Shown piece by piece: positions 34,609-43,003 of a DNA stretch of 64,000 nt (the stretch's first letter is position 1; each line of letters begins with the position of its first letter). This DNA is from Dyadobacter sp. SG02. GTDB lineage: Bacteria > Bacteroidota > Bacteroidia > Cytophagales > Spirosomataceae. Position numbers and translations under genes: made by a program. The stretch covers positions 480,055 through 544,054 of the forward strand of contig NZ_FNYL01000004.1 in the NCBI RefSeq assembly GCF_900109045.1, given 5' to 3'. Below the pieces are notes generated by a model that saw nothing but the letters and a program-made list of their open reading frames with translations, ran no database searches and had not been told where the DNA came from.

Positions 34609-35037
34609 TTACGCGATATCGATCAGGCGGGCTGGTTTTTCTTTCGCTTCCTCACGTTTCGGCAATGCGATGCTCAGGATGCCGTCGGCATAGTTCGCCT
34701 CGATCCTGTCGCCGTCAACCGTGTTGGGTAAAGTGAAGGTCCTTTGGAAAGAAATGTATTTGAATTCCTTCCTCGTGTACTTCTCGTTGTTGTTTTCTTC
34801 TTTCTGCTCTTTTTCAGCCGAGATAGTCAGCTGATTTTTTTCGAGGTTCAGTTTGAAGTCAGATTTTTGAAGGCCGGGAGCCGCTACTTCGATGCGGAAT
34901 CCTTCCTGATTTTCAACCACGTTCACAGCTGGTACGGTGCCTGCGAATGCAGGAGTGTTGTATTCATTAAAAAGATCCTTACCAAAAAATCCGTTCAAAT
35001 AAGATGGACCTGCGAAATGTTTGACTAATGTGCTCAT
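34609..35037 (-). CDS. Small heat-shock protein, Hsp20/alpha-crystallin family
   Basis: ATP-independent holdase chaperone of 142 residues that binds unfolding proteins in the cytoplasm. The alpha-crystallin domain spans about 38-125, from PAVNVVENQEGFRIEVAAPG to the late motif GILSIALPKRE. The N-terminal arm is short. The upstream region has two 20-bp near-identical direct repeats and a possible sigma-54-type promoter, suggesting stress-induced expression. Confidence 0.92.
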   Translation of the reverse strand: MSTLVKHFAGPSYLNGFFGKDLFNEYNTPAFAGTVPAVNVVENQEGFRIEVAAPGLQKSDFKLNLEKNQLTISAEKEQKEENNNEKYTRKEFKYISFQRTFTLPNTVDGDRIEANYADGILSIALPKREEAKEKPARLIDIA

Positions 35038-35101
35038 TGTTATAAGGTTTTTGTTTTTAGTTTTCTGTTTCTTCTAACCTTGCGGTTATGCCCTTCATTT
35101 G

Positions 35102-35118
35102 ACAACTTCTGTTCCGGG
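35102..35118 (-). promoter_or_regulatory. Possible sigma-54-type promoter for hsp20
   Basis: On the minus strand, GG of CCCGGAAC and TTGT lie at the correct separation for -24/-12 elements (consensus TTGGCACG-N4-TTGC); the -12 C is T here. It lies about 65-80 bp before the start codon. A sigma-70-like -7 box was not obvious. Confidence 0.35.
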
Positions 35119-35136
35119 CCTGGAAAAACTAGAAAA

Positions 35137-35198
35137 TAGCGACAAAATGGCCGATTTAAGCAAAATCGCACTTTCTCATACAGACAAAATGACCGATT
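35137..35198 (-). promoter_or_regulatory. Two direct repeats upstream of hsp20
   Basis: Plus-strand TAGCGACAAAATGGCCGATT (35137-35156) and TACAGACAAAATGACCGATT (35179-35198) match at 17 of 20 positions and are 42 bp apart, four helical turns. A related TGACAAAA is at 35213-35220. They resemble activator-binding sites upstream of a promoter. Confidence 0.5.
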
Positions 35199-35229
35199 GT
35201 CGTTTTCAAAAATGACAAAAACACCAAAA

Positions 35230-35251
35230 GCCCATTGGTAAGCCAATGAGC
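35230..35251 (-). terminator. Terminator for the acpP-fabF-rnc operon
   Basis: Minus-strand stem GCTCATTGG with CCAATGGGC, loop CTTA, one G-U pair, followed by TTTTGGTGTTTTT. Confidence 0.7.
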
Positions 35252-35273
35252 GGAAACTTTAAGACAAGTGGAA

Positions 35274-36068
35274 TTATTTCAATTCAAGGATCGCGCAGGC
35301 CTGCTCGGACGCAGATTGCTCGGCTTTTTTCTTGGTAAAGCCATTACCTGTTGCAAAAGGCGCCTCGTCCACCAGAATCTGGGAAATGAATTCACGATGA
35401 TGGCGGGTACCTCGTTCTTCGAGTATTTCGAAACGGATCTCCTTGCCTTCGCGTTGCGCCCATTCGATGATGAGGCTTTTGAAGTTCACATTGTTCTGGA
35501 TGATGCTGTCCAGATCATAATGCGTGATCAGCTTGCTGATAATGAAGGTCCGTGTGAAACGGAAACCCTTATCGAGGTAAATCGCGCCTACGAATGCTTC
35601 GAGCGCGTCCCCGTACATGGATGAGCGAGGTGACATACCGCGGCGGTTGCCGTCGTATTCGATCAGCCGATCGAGGCCCAGCTTGCGCGAAATCTGGTTC
35701 AGCGACTCGCGGTTCACGATCCGTGAACGGATTTCGGTGAGGAAGCCCTCGTCTTTGTAGGGATATTTGGTAAAAAGAAATTCCGCTACCACCATGCCCA
35801 ATACCGCGTCGCCGAGGTATTCCAAACGCTCGTTCGATTCCCTGAAACCCTTGATAGCGGTTTCGCGGGAAGCCGAGGTGTGCCTGAAAGCCAGTTGATA
35901 AACGCCCAGATTGGAAGGCTTGTCGCCTATAACATGCGCAATCGACTCCTTAAATTTTTTGTCCTCGGCACTTCCGGTCCGGAAAAGGGAAAGTATCGGT
36001 ATAAGAATTCGCTTTGCCAATGGTAGAGAATTATCAGTCTTCGTATTTTTTGAAAACGACTGACGCAT
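35274..36068 (-). CDS. rnc: Ribonuclease III
   Basis: Double-strand-specific endoribonuclease that matures rRNA and cuts structured mRNAs. The 264 residues include an N-terminal extension (about 35 residues), the RNase III signature NERLEYLGDAVLG near residues 80-92, acidic residues in GDALEAFVGAIYLD, and a C-terminal dsRNA-binding domain (from about 193, VNFKSLIIEWAQREGKEI). The ATG overlaps the fabF 3' end by 35 nt; no other Met lies before the catalytic core, so this start is likely. It is third in the acpP-fabF-rnc operon, an order common in bacteria. Confidence 0.95.
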   Translation of the reverse strand: MRQSFSKNTKTDNSLPLAKRILIPILSLFRTGSAEDKKFKESIAHVIGDKPSNLGVYQLAFRHTSASRETAIKGFRESNERLEYLGDAVLGMVVAEFLFTKYPYKDEGFLTEIRSRIVNRESLNQISRKLGLDRLIEYDGNRRGMSPRSSMYGDALEAFVGAIYLDKGFRFTRTFIISKLITHYDLDSIIQNNVNFKSLIIEWAQREGKEIRFEILEERGTRHHREFISQILVDEAPFATGNGFTKKKAEQSASEQACAILELK

Positions 36069-37287
36069 TATGACCTCCGAAACCGAAAGTATTGCTCAAA
36101 GCGATATTTACGCGACGTTTTTCAGCTTTGTTGAATGTAAGCTTCAACCGCGGGTTGATTTCCGGGTCGTCGGTAAAGTGGTTAATGGTAGGCGGCACGA
36201 CCTGGTCTTTGATCGCCATGATACAGGCGGCAGCTTCAATCGCTCCTGCTCCTCCCAATAAATGCCCTGTCATCGATTTCGTAGAGCTGATACTCAGATC
36301 ATATGCATGCTCGCCGAAGAATTTTTCTATGGCTTTGATCTCCTGCGGATCACCGATCGGGGTAGATGTACCGTGGGTATTGATGTAGTCGATATCCTCG
36401 GGTTTGATACCTGCATTTTCGACCGCATTTTTCATTACGATGAAAGCGCCGAGCCCTTCCGGGTGCGGAGCAGTGATGTGATAGGCGTCGGACGACATAC
36501 CGGCACCGATCATTTCGGCATATATTTTGGCTCCCCGTGCTTTCGCATGTTCGAGTTCTTCCAAAATAATCGCCGCCCCGCCTTCTCCAAGCACGAAACC
36601 GTCACGGTCCTTGTCATAAGGGCGCGAGGCAGTTTCTGGCGAATCGTTTCTTTCGGACAATGCCTTTAATGCATTGAAACCGCCCACCCCGGCAATCGTC
36701 ACCGCCGCTTCCGAACCGCCGGAGATACACACATTCATCAAACCGAGTTTGATATAGTTGAATGCGTCGATCAATGCATTGGTCGCCGAAGCACAGGCAG
36801 ATACCGTGATAAAATTGGGCCCCCGGAAACCATACCGGATCGACAGTACGCCCGAAGCGCTGTCGACGATCATTTTCGGGATAAAGAAAGGATTGAAGCG
36901 AGGTGTTCTGCCGTTCTCGGAATAGTTCATCACTTCTTCCTCGAAAGTTTTGAGGCCACCGATACCGGAGCCCCAAATTACACCGGCTTTGTCGAGATCA
37001 AGCGTATCTGCGTCAAAGCCGGCGTCCTTCATCGCTTCATCAGCCGCGATGACGGCGTACTGTGTAAAGGGGTCCATTTTACGGGCTTCCTGGCGAGGGA
37101 TGTAATTCGTAACGTCCAGGCCTTTTACCTCACACGCAAAACGGGTACGAAACTTCTCAGCATCGAACCGCGTAATGGGGGCTGCGCCGCTTACGCCTGC
37201 AACCAGATTTGACCAAAAGGTAGGAACATCATTGCCAACGGGCGTCAATGCGCCCATTCCTGTAATTACAACTCGCTTAAAACTCAT
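36034..37287 (-). CDS. fabF: Beta-ketoacyl-ACP synthase II
   Basis: Elongation condensing enzyme of type II fatty acid synthesis; it joins acyl-ACP and malonyl-ACP. The 417 residues match FabF. Catalytic Cys (about 164) lies in TVSACASATNA, and the two His residues are in NTHGTSTPIGD and KSMTGHLLGGAG. It begins 43 nt after the acpP stop and overlaps rnc at its 3' end, so the three genes are one transcript. Confidence 0.96.
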   Translation of the reverse strand: MSFKRVVITGMGALTPVGNDVPTFWSNLVAGVSGAAPITRFDAEKFRTRFACEVKGLDVTNYIPRQEARKMDPFTQYAVIAADEAMKDAGFDADTLDLDKAGVIWGSGIGGLKTFEEEVMNYSENGRTPRFNPFFIPKMIVDSASGVLSIRYGFRGPNFITVSACASATNALIDAFNYIKLGLMNVCISGGSEAAVTIAGVGGFNALKALSERNDSPETASRPYDKDRDGFVLGEGGAAIILEELEHAKARGAKIYAEMIGAGMSSDAYHITAPHPEGLGAFIVMKNAVENAGIKPEDIDYINTHGTSTPIGDPQEIKAIEKFFGEHAYDLSISSTKSMTGHLLGGAGAIEAAACIMAIKDQVVPPTINHFTDDPEINPRLKLTFNKAEKRRVNIALSNTFGFGGHNASVVFKKYED

Positions 37288-37330
37288 AAAATTGGGACAG
37301 AATAGAAGATTGTACTGGTAAAAACCGAGA

Positions 37331-37567
37331 TTACTTCACGTTTTCTTCCAGATATGCAACAGCCTGACCAACTGTACCGATGTTCTCTGCCTGATCGTCA
37401 GGGATAGAAAGATTGAATTCCTTTTCGAATTCCATAATCAACTCAACGGTGTCTAGAGAGTCCGCTCCCAAGTCGTTCTGGAAGTTTGCTTCCGGTGTAA
37501 CCTCCGACTCTTCTACGCCGAGTTTTTCGACGATAATTTGCTTAACTCTTTCTGCAATTGCTGACAT
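37331..37567 (-). CDS. acpP: Acyl carrier protein
   Basis: Acidic 78-residue carrier that holds growing acyl chains on a phosphopantetheine arm. The attachment site is Ser37 in [10 protein letters not shown]. It leads the acpP-fabF-rnc operon. On the minus strand TATCTTTC lies at 37609-37602, one mismatch from the -7 consensus, with TTG 16 bp upstream, somewhat short of the usual spacing. Confidence 0.97.
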   Translation of the reverse strand: MSAIAERVKQIIVEKLGVEESEVTPEANFQNDLGADSLDTVELIMEFEKEFNLSIPDDQAENIGTVGQAVAYLEENVK

Positions 37568-37799
37568 TTTATAATCACTTTTTGGTTAAAATCGCCACAA
37601 AGAAAGATATTTCAGTTCACTTTTTCAAAAATTTTTTAAACGGACCTTTTTATTGCACAATCCGTGTTTAAAATAAAAAAAAGCAGGAAATCAGCATTTT
37701 AGAACCATTTGATTTCAAGAAATATCTTCACTACAAAGAGAACAATACGGATAGCCGTACATTCGCAAAATATTTATCAATATCTATACCAACACCAGA

Positions 37800-38612
37800 A
37801 TGATCTCGATACCGAAGCTGAAAAATACCGACTCGCCCAACTTTTTCCTCATGGCCGGCCCCTGTGCCATCGAAGGACGGGACATGGCCCTGCGGATCGC
37901 CGAACATATCGTCACGCTTACCGACCGCCTGCGTATTCCTTACATTTTCAAGGGTTCTTATCGCAAGGCCAACCGCACCAAAATCGATTCGTTTACCGGG
38001 ATCGGTGATGAAAAAGCGCTGAAAATCTTGCAGGAAGTAAGTCAGACGTTCGGCATTCCTACTGTAACCGACATCCACGAATCCCACGAGGCCGCATTCG
38101 CTGCCGAATATGTGGATGTCCTGCAAATCCCCGCGTTTCTCTGCCGCCAGACCGAATTGCTCGCGGCCGCTGCGCGCACGGGCAAGGCTGTGAATGTTAA
38201 AAAAGGCCAGTTCCTCTCAGGGGCGTCGATGAAATTTGCCGCTGAAAAAATCAATGAGGTAAATCCCGCCGCACAGGTAATCCTGACCGACCGTGGCAAC
38301 AGCTTCGGCTACGGCGACCTGGTGGTAGATTACCGTAACCTCCCCGAAATGGCCGCATTCGGCGTGCCGGTGGTGATGGACTGCACACATTCATTGCAAC
38401 AACCCAACCAGACATCCGGCGTAACCGGTGGAAAGCCCAAACTGATCGAAACCATCGCCAAAGCCGCCATTGCCGTAGGTGCTGACGGTCTTTTTATCGA
38501 AACCCATTTCAACCCCGCCGAAGCCAAGTCCGATGGCGCCAATATGCTTCCGCTGGATCAGCTGGAAGGACTGCTGGAAAGACTCGTACGTGTGAGAGAA
38601 GCTATTTTATGA
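37800..38612 (+). CDS. kdsA: 2-dehydro-3-deoxyphosphooctonate aldolase (KDO-8-phosphate synthase)
   Basis: Condenses phosphoenolpyruvate with arabinose-5-phosphate to make KDO-8-phosphate for lipopolysaccharide core. The 270 residues include MAGPCAIEGRDMALRIAE near the N-terminus, FKGSYRKANRTKIDSF, and DCTHSLQQPN followed by GGKPKLIETIAKAA. The presence of KdsA shows an LPS-bearing outer membrane. Its stop overlaps the next start by 4 nt (ATGA), so the PAP2 phosphatase is translated with it. Confidence 0.96.
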   Translation: MISIPKLKNTDSPNFFLMAGPCAIEGRDMALRIAEHIVTLTDRLRIPYIFKGSYRKANRTKIDSFTGIGDEKALKILQEVSQTFGIPTVTDIHESHEAAFAAEYVDVLQIPAFLCRQTELLAAAARTGKAVNVKKGQFLSGASMKFAAEKINEVNPAAQVILTDRGNSFGYGDLVVDYRNLPEMAAFGVPVVMDCTHSLQQPNQTSGVTGGKPKLIETIAKAAIAVGADGLFIETHFNPAEAKSDGANMLPLDQLEGLLERLVRVREAIL

Positions 38613-39298
38613 TACCAAAATTTACAAAGGCATATTTGATATGCCTTTTTCTTTGTATTCAAATCCTCCCGCAGACAGCATTTGCACAGCGGGATTCCAC
38701 ACTATGGAAAGTTACAGCCGGGGATGTTATTCCCCCGGTTTCGCTCGGGCTCGCGGGCCTGATCGTGCAGGGCAAAATCAGCCGGCATTTGCAGGAGCGT
38801 GTGATTTCCGACTATCCCCATTACCGCACCAATGTCGACGAATACCTGCCTTATGCGCCTGGCGTAGTAAGCCTTGGCCTCGCGTCCGCAGGCGTGAGGG
38901 GAAAGCATAAGTTGGGCGACCAGGTAATTCTGGCAATACTTTCCAACGTTATTGCTCAGGGCGTTACGCAAAGTTTGAAACGCATTGTGCGCTACCCGCG
39001 GCCGAATGGCGAGGATTACCATTCGTTTCCTTCCGGGCATACCACTACGGCATTCACCAATGCCACGATCCTGCACGAAGAGTATGGGCAACGCAGCATA
39101 TTATATAGTATAGGTGGCTATGGTACAGCGACCACAGTCGGCGCCATGCGCGTGCTGGGTAACCACCACTGGCTCGCGGACGTGCTCATGGGCGCGGGCA
39201 TTGGCATAGGCGCGACGAAAATCGTGTACATCAGCTATCCCTGGATGCAGCAGCAGGTGCGAAGAATGAAGGCGCGGCGGCATTCAGAAAAAAATTGA
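38609..39298 (+). CDS. PAP2 family phosphatase, exported
   Basis: Membrane-associated acid phosphatase family protein, 229 residues, with a signal peptide (residues 1-26, ending TAFAQ). The three PAP2 motifs are present: KRIVRYPRP, the central PSGHTT, and RVLGNHHWLAD with the catalytic His and Asp. Possible substrates are undecaprenyl pyrophosphate, phosphatidic acid or lipid A phosphate. Overlap with kdsA by 4 nt suggests a role in LPS or lipid-carrier metabolism, but this is inference. Confidence 0.88.
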   Translation: MIPKFTKAYLICLFLCIQILPQTAFAQRDSTLWKVTAGDVIPPVSLGLAGLIVQGKISRHLQERVISDYPHYRTNVDEYLPYAPGVVSLGLASAGVRGKHKLGDQVILAILSNVIAQGVTQSLKRIVRYPRPNGEDYHSFPSGHTTTAFTNATILHEEYGQRSILYSIGGYGTATTVGAMRVLGNHHWLADVLMGAGIGIGATKIVYISYPWMQQQVRRMKARRHSEKN

Positions 39299-39359
39299 AA
39301 TGCTGCTGACATAGGGTTGTCACTTGCAGGTTGGTCTTTTGCACAAACATCTGTTAGCC

Positions 39360-39818
39360 ATGCAAACTAAAACCATTCAGCCCATCCACGTTCTTTACTT
39401 TGAAACGCGTACTTCGTTCAAGGAAATTTTTCAGTATGTGCGTGTAGAAGCCCGGAAACTGTATCAGGATGCAATCCGTAACGACCTGGAAATCACAGGG
39501 CCCGTTTACTGGGTATACGATGGCGCGGACGGCAATCCCGACACCGTTTTTTCGCTGACCATTGCCCTGCCCGTCACAGCACCCGCACACGCTATCGACT
39601 CAAACTACCGGTTGAAAACGCTCGACGCATTCGAATGCATTAGCGAGGACCTGTATGGCAACTGGGATGGGCTGATTAACACCTATGGTTCGCTGTTTGG
39701 GCAAATAATGGCCCAAAATCTGCGGTCGTCCGGCCAAAACCGGGAAATCTATTTGAATATGGATTTCGAAAACCCCGAAAGGAATATCACCGAAGTACAG
39801 ATCGGTATTTTGAAATAA
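39360..39818 (+). CDS. Putative GyrI-like/effector-binding domain protein or unknown
   Basis: A 152-residue protein from ATG 39360 (the frame continues upstream only through a TTG codon). It begins with a strand IQPIHVLYFETRTSFKEIFQYV, then a helix and GPVYWVYDGADGNPDTVFSLTIALPV, which resembles the SOUL/GyrI-like small-molecule binding fold (AraC effector-binding type). The match is by pattern only and the C-terminus is not characteristic. The gene sits between PAP2 and tag with no shared operon signals. Confidence 0.55.
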   Translation: MQTKTIQPIHVLYFETRTSFKEIFQYVRVEARKLYQDAIRNDLEITGPVYWVYDGADGNPDTVFSLTIALPVTAPAHAIDSNYRLKTLDAFECISEDLYGNWDGLINTYGSLFGQIMAQNLRSSGQNREIYLNMDFENPERNITEVQIGILK

Positions 39819-39851
39819 GCTTACTTACACACGTTCCTTAATATCACTGCG

Positions 39852-40391
39852 ATGTCATATTGCACTTACGTCAACAACAACCCCTCGGAGCAGGCCGACT
39901 ACCTGCTCCACAAACATTACCACGATAACCAGTACGGCTTCCGGATCGAGGACGACGACGAGCTTTTCGGGCGGCTTTTGCTGGAAATCAATCAGGCCGG
40001 CCTTAGCTGGACATTGATGCTCCGCAAGCAAGACAGCTTCCGGGCGGCTTACGACAATTTCTCCATTGAAAAAGTGGCTGCCTACGAAGAATCCGATCGC
40101 GAGCGACTACTTGCCAACCCGGGCATTGTCCGCAATCGATTGAAAGTGAATGCGGCCATCGTGAATGCGCAGAAAATTCTTGAATTGAAAAACGAGTACG
40201 GCTCGTTCAAAGGATGGATCGACGCGCATCATCCATTGACCAAAGAACAATGGGTCAAGCTGTTTAAGAAGACTTTTAAATTTACAGGCGGGGAGATTGT
40301 GAATGAGTTTTTGATGAGTACGGGGTATTTGCCGGGCGCGCATGATGCGGATTGTCCGGTGTATCAAACGATTCTGCCGGCATCGCGCTAA
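39852..40391 (+). CDS. tag: DNA-3-methyladenine glycosylase I
   Basis: Base-excision repair enzyme that removes 3-methyladenine from alkylated DNA. The 179 residues show the Tag fold: Cys4 in SYCTYV, a conserved LLLEINQAGLSWTLMLRKQDSFR block, and the C-terminal GAHDADCPV that supplies the other zinc ligands (His and Cys). Length is family typical. The 3' end overlaps the convergent DUF6624-like gene by 4 nt. Confidence 0.92.
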   Translation: MSYCTYVNNNPSEQADYLLHKHYHDNQYGFRIEDDDELFGRLLLEINQAGLSWTLMLRKQDSFRAAYDNFSIEKVAAYEESDRERLLANPGIVRNRLKVNAAIVNAQKILELKNEYGSFKGWIDAHHPLTKEQWVKLFKKTFKFTGGEIVNEFLMSTGYLPGAHDADCPVYQTILPASR

Positions 40392-40927
40392 TAGTCGATC
40401 TGGTCTGGGGACAGCATTTCCACCTGATCTTTGATCCGCTGAAACAGCGTAGCGCTCATCTCTCCTGCGTTGACCGATTTTTCCATTAAATCAAAGTGGC
40501 GGCAGAGCACGCTTCGTTTGCCGCGGTGGTGCCAGATAACAAGCCAGGCCGTATACGCTGCTTCTTCACCGAACACGCTTTTCTGCGGCCAGCCGTGTTT
40601 TTGAATGATATTGTCCAGTATCTTCAAATTCGCATCATCATTAGCCCTCATTTTTCGCAAGAAAAACGTCTCATTTTCTTTCCGGCCATTATTCAAGCTA
40701 TCCCGGTACTGCTGGTCGGCGTGACGCATTTTTACGAAAAGCTGAATAACTTCCTTCGTTGTCAGGTCATCAGTGCGAACAAAGGGATCGATGTCAGCAT
40801 ACATCAGATGGGAAGGAGCCTTTAACCCGGCAGGAGATTCGGCGGCAACTGCTTGCACATTCGTTGGCCTGGGAGAATTGCAGGGAGCCAGTAAGAACAT
40901 CATACTTATGACTACAATCCCTCTCAT
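40388..40927 (-). CDS. DUF6624-like predicted lipoprotein
   Basis: The 179-residue protein has a signal region with lipobox LAPC (Cys16), so it is probably a lipoprotein. The central pattern DDANLKILDNIIQKHGWPQKSVFGEEAAYTAW-LVIWHH (split here for length) matches DUF6624 domains, which have no known function. A few conserved acidic and His residues suggest a possible enzyme, but this is speculation. Its 3' end overlaps tag by 4 nt on the opposite strand. Confidence 0.65.
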   Translation of the reverse strand: MRGIVVISMMFLLAPCNSPRPTNVQAVAAESPAGLKAPSHLMYADIDPFVRTDDLTTKEVIQLFVKMRHADQQYRDSLNNGRKENETFFLRKMRANDDANLKILDNIIQKHGWPQKSVFGEEAAYTAWLVIWHHRGKRSVLCRHFDLMEKSVNAGEMSATLFQRIKDQVEMLSPDQIDY

Positions 40928-40945
40928 AGCTGCCGCAATGAAATA

Positions 40946-41758
40946 TTACTGAACATTTTTCATTAAATACGAAACCATTTCAGCCGGTTTATCCGTCTGC
41001 AAACCCTGCACGCCCTTGTGCAATACCTCATTCCAGGAAGCAGGTCCTTCGGTCGGACTTTGGACGTCCAGCCAAACTGAAATGCCAAGTTCATGCGCAG
41101 CTTTCAGCAACGTCGGTTCAACGATATTATCCACAACCTGAATATGCATTTGACCAAGGAATGCCGCCAACTGCTCCTTGTTGGTAACCTCTTTCGGAAG
41201 GCTGGTCATCAATGGCACTCCCGGCGCTATTTCTTTCCATTTTTTGTATTGCTCTTCCTTATTTAAATACACCACAACCTGGTGCTCCATACCTGCCACC
41301 TTGATCTCTTTCCAGGTTTCCGCCACATCGGCATCTTTGAAATCGAGGTAAATGTTGATTTTGCCTTTGCAAAGAGCAAGTACCTCCCTAAACTCGGGAA
41401 TGCGGTGCGTCTTTTTATTACGATTGAAAACCTGCAATTCTTCCACTTCCTGCCAGGTCATGTCAGCCACTTTGCCCATACCATTGGTCGTCCGGTCGAC
41501 TTTCGCGTCGTGCAGAGCCACGAGGTGGCCGTCTTTCGTTGTTCTCAAATCCACTTCCACATAATCCGCTCCGCAGTTGATTGCCTCGCGGGTGGATGCG
41601 AGCGTGTTCTCGGGCGCATTCACATGATTCCCGCGATGGGCGATCACCACCGTCTTGTGTTTCGAATGCGGTAATGCGGGATGTACGGAATGTTGCGCGA
41701 ATGCCGCAGGCGCAACGCACGCGAGCAGGAGACTGGCTTTTGTAACAAACAATTTCAT
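40946..41758 (-). CDS. Glycerophosphodiester phosphodiesterase, exported
   Basis: TIM-barrel enzyme that hydrolyses glycerophosphodiesters to glycerol-3-phosphate and an alcohol. The 270 residues start with a signal peptide ending AAFAQ. Family motifs are IAHRGNHVNAPENT, the metal-binding VEVDLRTTKDG and LVALHDAKVDRTTNG. It would release glycerol-3-phosphate in the periplasm; glycerol kinase is encoded nearby but not in the same operon. Upstream lies a terminator ending the PfkB gene, so it has its own promoter. Confidence 0.9.
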   Translation of the reverse strand: MKLFVTKASLLLACVAPAAFAQHSVHPALPHSKHKTVVIAHRGNHVNAPENTLASTREAINCGADYVEVDLRTTKDGHLVALHDAKVDRTTNGMGKVADMTWQEVEELQVFNRNKKTHRIPEFREVLALCKGKINIYLDFKDADVAETWKEIKVAGMEHQVVVYLNKEEQYKKWKEIAPGVPLMTSLPKEVTNKEQLAAFLGQMHIQVVDNIVEPTLLKAAHELGISVWLDVQSPTEGPASWNEVLHKGVQGLQTDKPAEMVSYLMKNVQ

Positions 41759-41825
41759 CGGAATTTCAGGTTATCAGCGGGGTTACCATTTTTTCAATCA
41801 AACAGACTACGGGGCCTGCAAAAAA

Positions 41826-41868
41826 ATGAGTCTACAAGTAGAAATGTAATTCCAACTCATAGACTCAT
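41826..41868 (-). terminator. Terminator for the PfkB kinase gene
   Basis: Perfect 9-bp stem ATGAGTCTA (41826-41834) with TAGACTCAT (41860-41868) and a 25-nt loop that can fold internally, followed on the minus strand by TTTTTTT. Confidence 0.75.
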
Positions 41869-41888
41869 CTACTCAAAACCTTAAACTT

Positions 41889-42806
41889 TTATTGTATATC
41901 GAAGCTCGCCAGTTTCACAAATTCCTGAACGCGGGCATTGATTTCTTCTTTCGAAAGGTTCACCAGGCGCTCGGTACCGAATTTCTCCACACAGAAAGAT
42001 GCCATCGCCGATCCGTAAATGATCGCGCGCTTCATGTTATCGAACGAAATATCATCGGTAGCAGCAAGGTAACCAATGAAACCTCCCGCAAACGAATCAC
42101 CGGCGCCGGTTGGGTCAAACACTTCTTCCAACGGCAATGCAGGTGCGAAGAAAATACGATCTTCCTGGAACAGTAATGCGCCATGCTCGCCTTTTTTGAT
42201 GATCAACGTTTTCGGGCCCATCGCCATGATTTTCTTGGCAGCCTTACGCAGGGAATATTCGCCTGACAGCAGACGTGCCTCTTCATCATTGATCGTAAGC
42301 AGGTCGACCAGTTTGAGAACCGCTTTCAAATCGTCCAGGGCGATGTTCATCCACAGGTTCATCGTGTCGAGCATAATCAGCTTCGGGCGTTTCGCCAGGC
42401 GCTCGATCACCAGTTTCTGAGTGGCAGGAACCGTGTTACCCAGCATCAGGAATTCGGTACCCTGGTAGGAATCCGGAATGATGGGATCGAAATGCTCCAT
42501 CACATTCAGCTCGGTAATCAGCGTATCGCGGGTGTTCATATCCTCATGGTACTTACCCGACCAGAAGAATGTCTTGCCATCCTGCACAATCTCCAAACCT
42601 TTGGTATCCACGCCGTGTTCTTCGAGCAGGCCGATCATTTCCTGGGGAAAATCGCCGCCGACAACCGCAACGAGGTTATTTTGCTGGGTAAAATACGAAG
42701 CAGCTAGTGTGATGTAAGTGGCTGCACCACCGATAATTTTGTCTGTTTTTCCAAATGGGGTTTCGAGCGCATCGAATGCAACAGATCCTACGGTAAGTAA
42801 ACTCAT
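41889..42806 (-). CDS. PfkB family carbohydrate kinase
   Basis: Ribokinase-fold sugar or nucleoside kinase of 305 residues. The ATP/anion-hole motif with the catalytic Asp is DPTGAGDSFAGGFIG at about 246-260, and a GGAATYITLAASYF substrate-binding start is near residue 26. PfkB proteins phosphorylate diverse sugars, nucleosides or other alcohols; the substrate here is unknown. It has its own terminator and no metabolic neighbours. Confidence 0.9.
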   Translation of the reverse strand: MSLLTVGSVAFDALETPFGKTDKIIGGAATYITLAASYFTQQNNLVAVVGGDFPQEMIGLLEEHGVDTKGLEIVQDGKTFFWSGKYHEDMNTRDTLITELNVMEHFDPIIPDSYQGTEFLMLGNTVPATQKLVIERLAKRPKLIMLDTMNLWMNIALDDLKAVLKLVDLLTINDEEARLLSGEYSLRKAAKKIMAMGPKTLIIKKGEHGALLFQEDRIFFAPALPLEEVFDPTGAGDSFAGGFIGYLAATDDISFDNMKRAIIYGSAMASFCVEKFGTERLVNLSKEEINARVQEFVKLASFDIQ

Positions 42807-42950
42807 AAGTGATTACTGTGTTGATTTTAAGTTAGTTTCAAACTGGATTTTAAATGCAAAAACGCTGCGAAGATAAACAAAACGGTCGAATAGCCTTCTC
42901 CCGCCTGCTCATTCTCAGTTAGACCTACAAATCAATGTTGGGTTATTTGC

Positions 42951-42958
42951 TATTTTTG
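42951..42958 (+). promoter_or_regulatory. Possible -7 box for the DUF5618 gene
   Basis: TATTTTTG matches TAnnTTTG, 46 bp before the start codon. No TTTG at the usual -33 position. Confidence 0.4.
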
Positions 42959-42974
42959 TCTGATCGTAAAGTTT

Positions 42975-42989
42975 TCTCTCTCTCTCTCT
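42975..42989 (+). repeat. TC dinucleotide tract in the leader of the DUF5618 gene
   Basis: An uninterrupted (TC)7T tract between the predicted -7 box and the start codon at 43004. Such tracts can change length by slippage. Confidence 0.7.
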
Positions 42990-43003
42990 AATCACATACT
43001 ATC

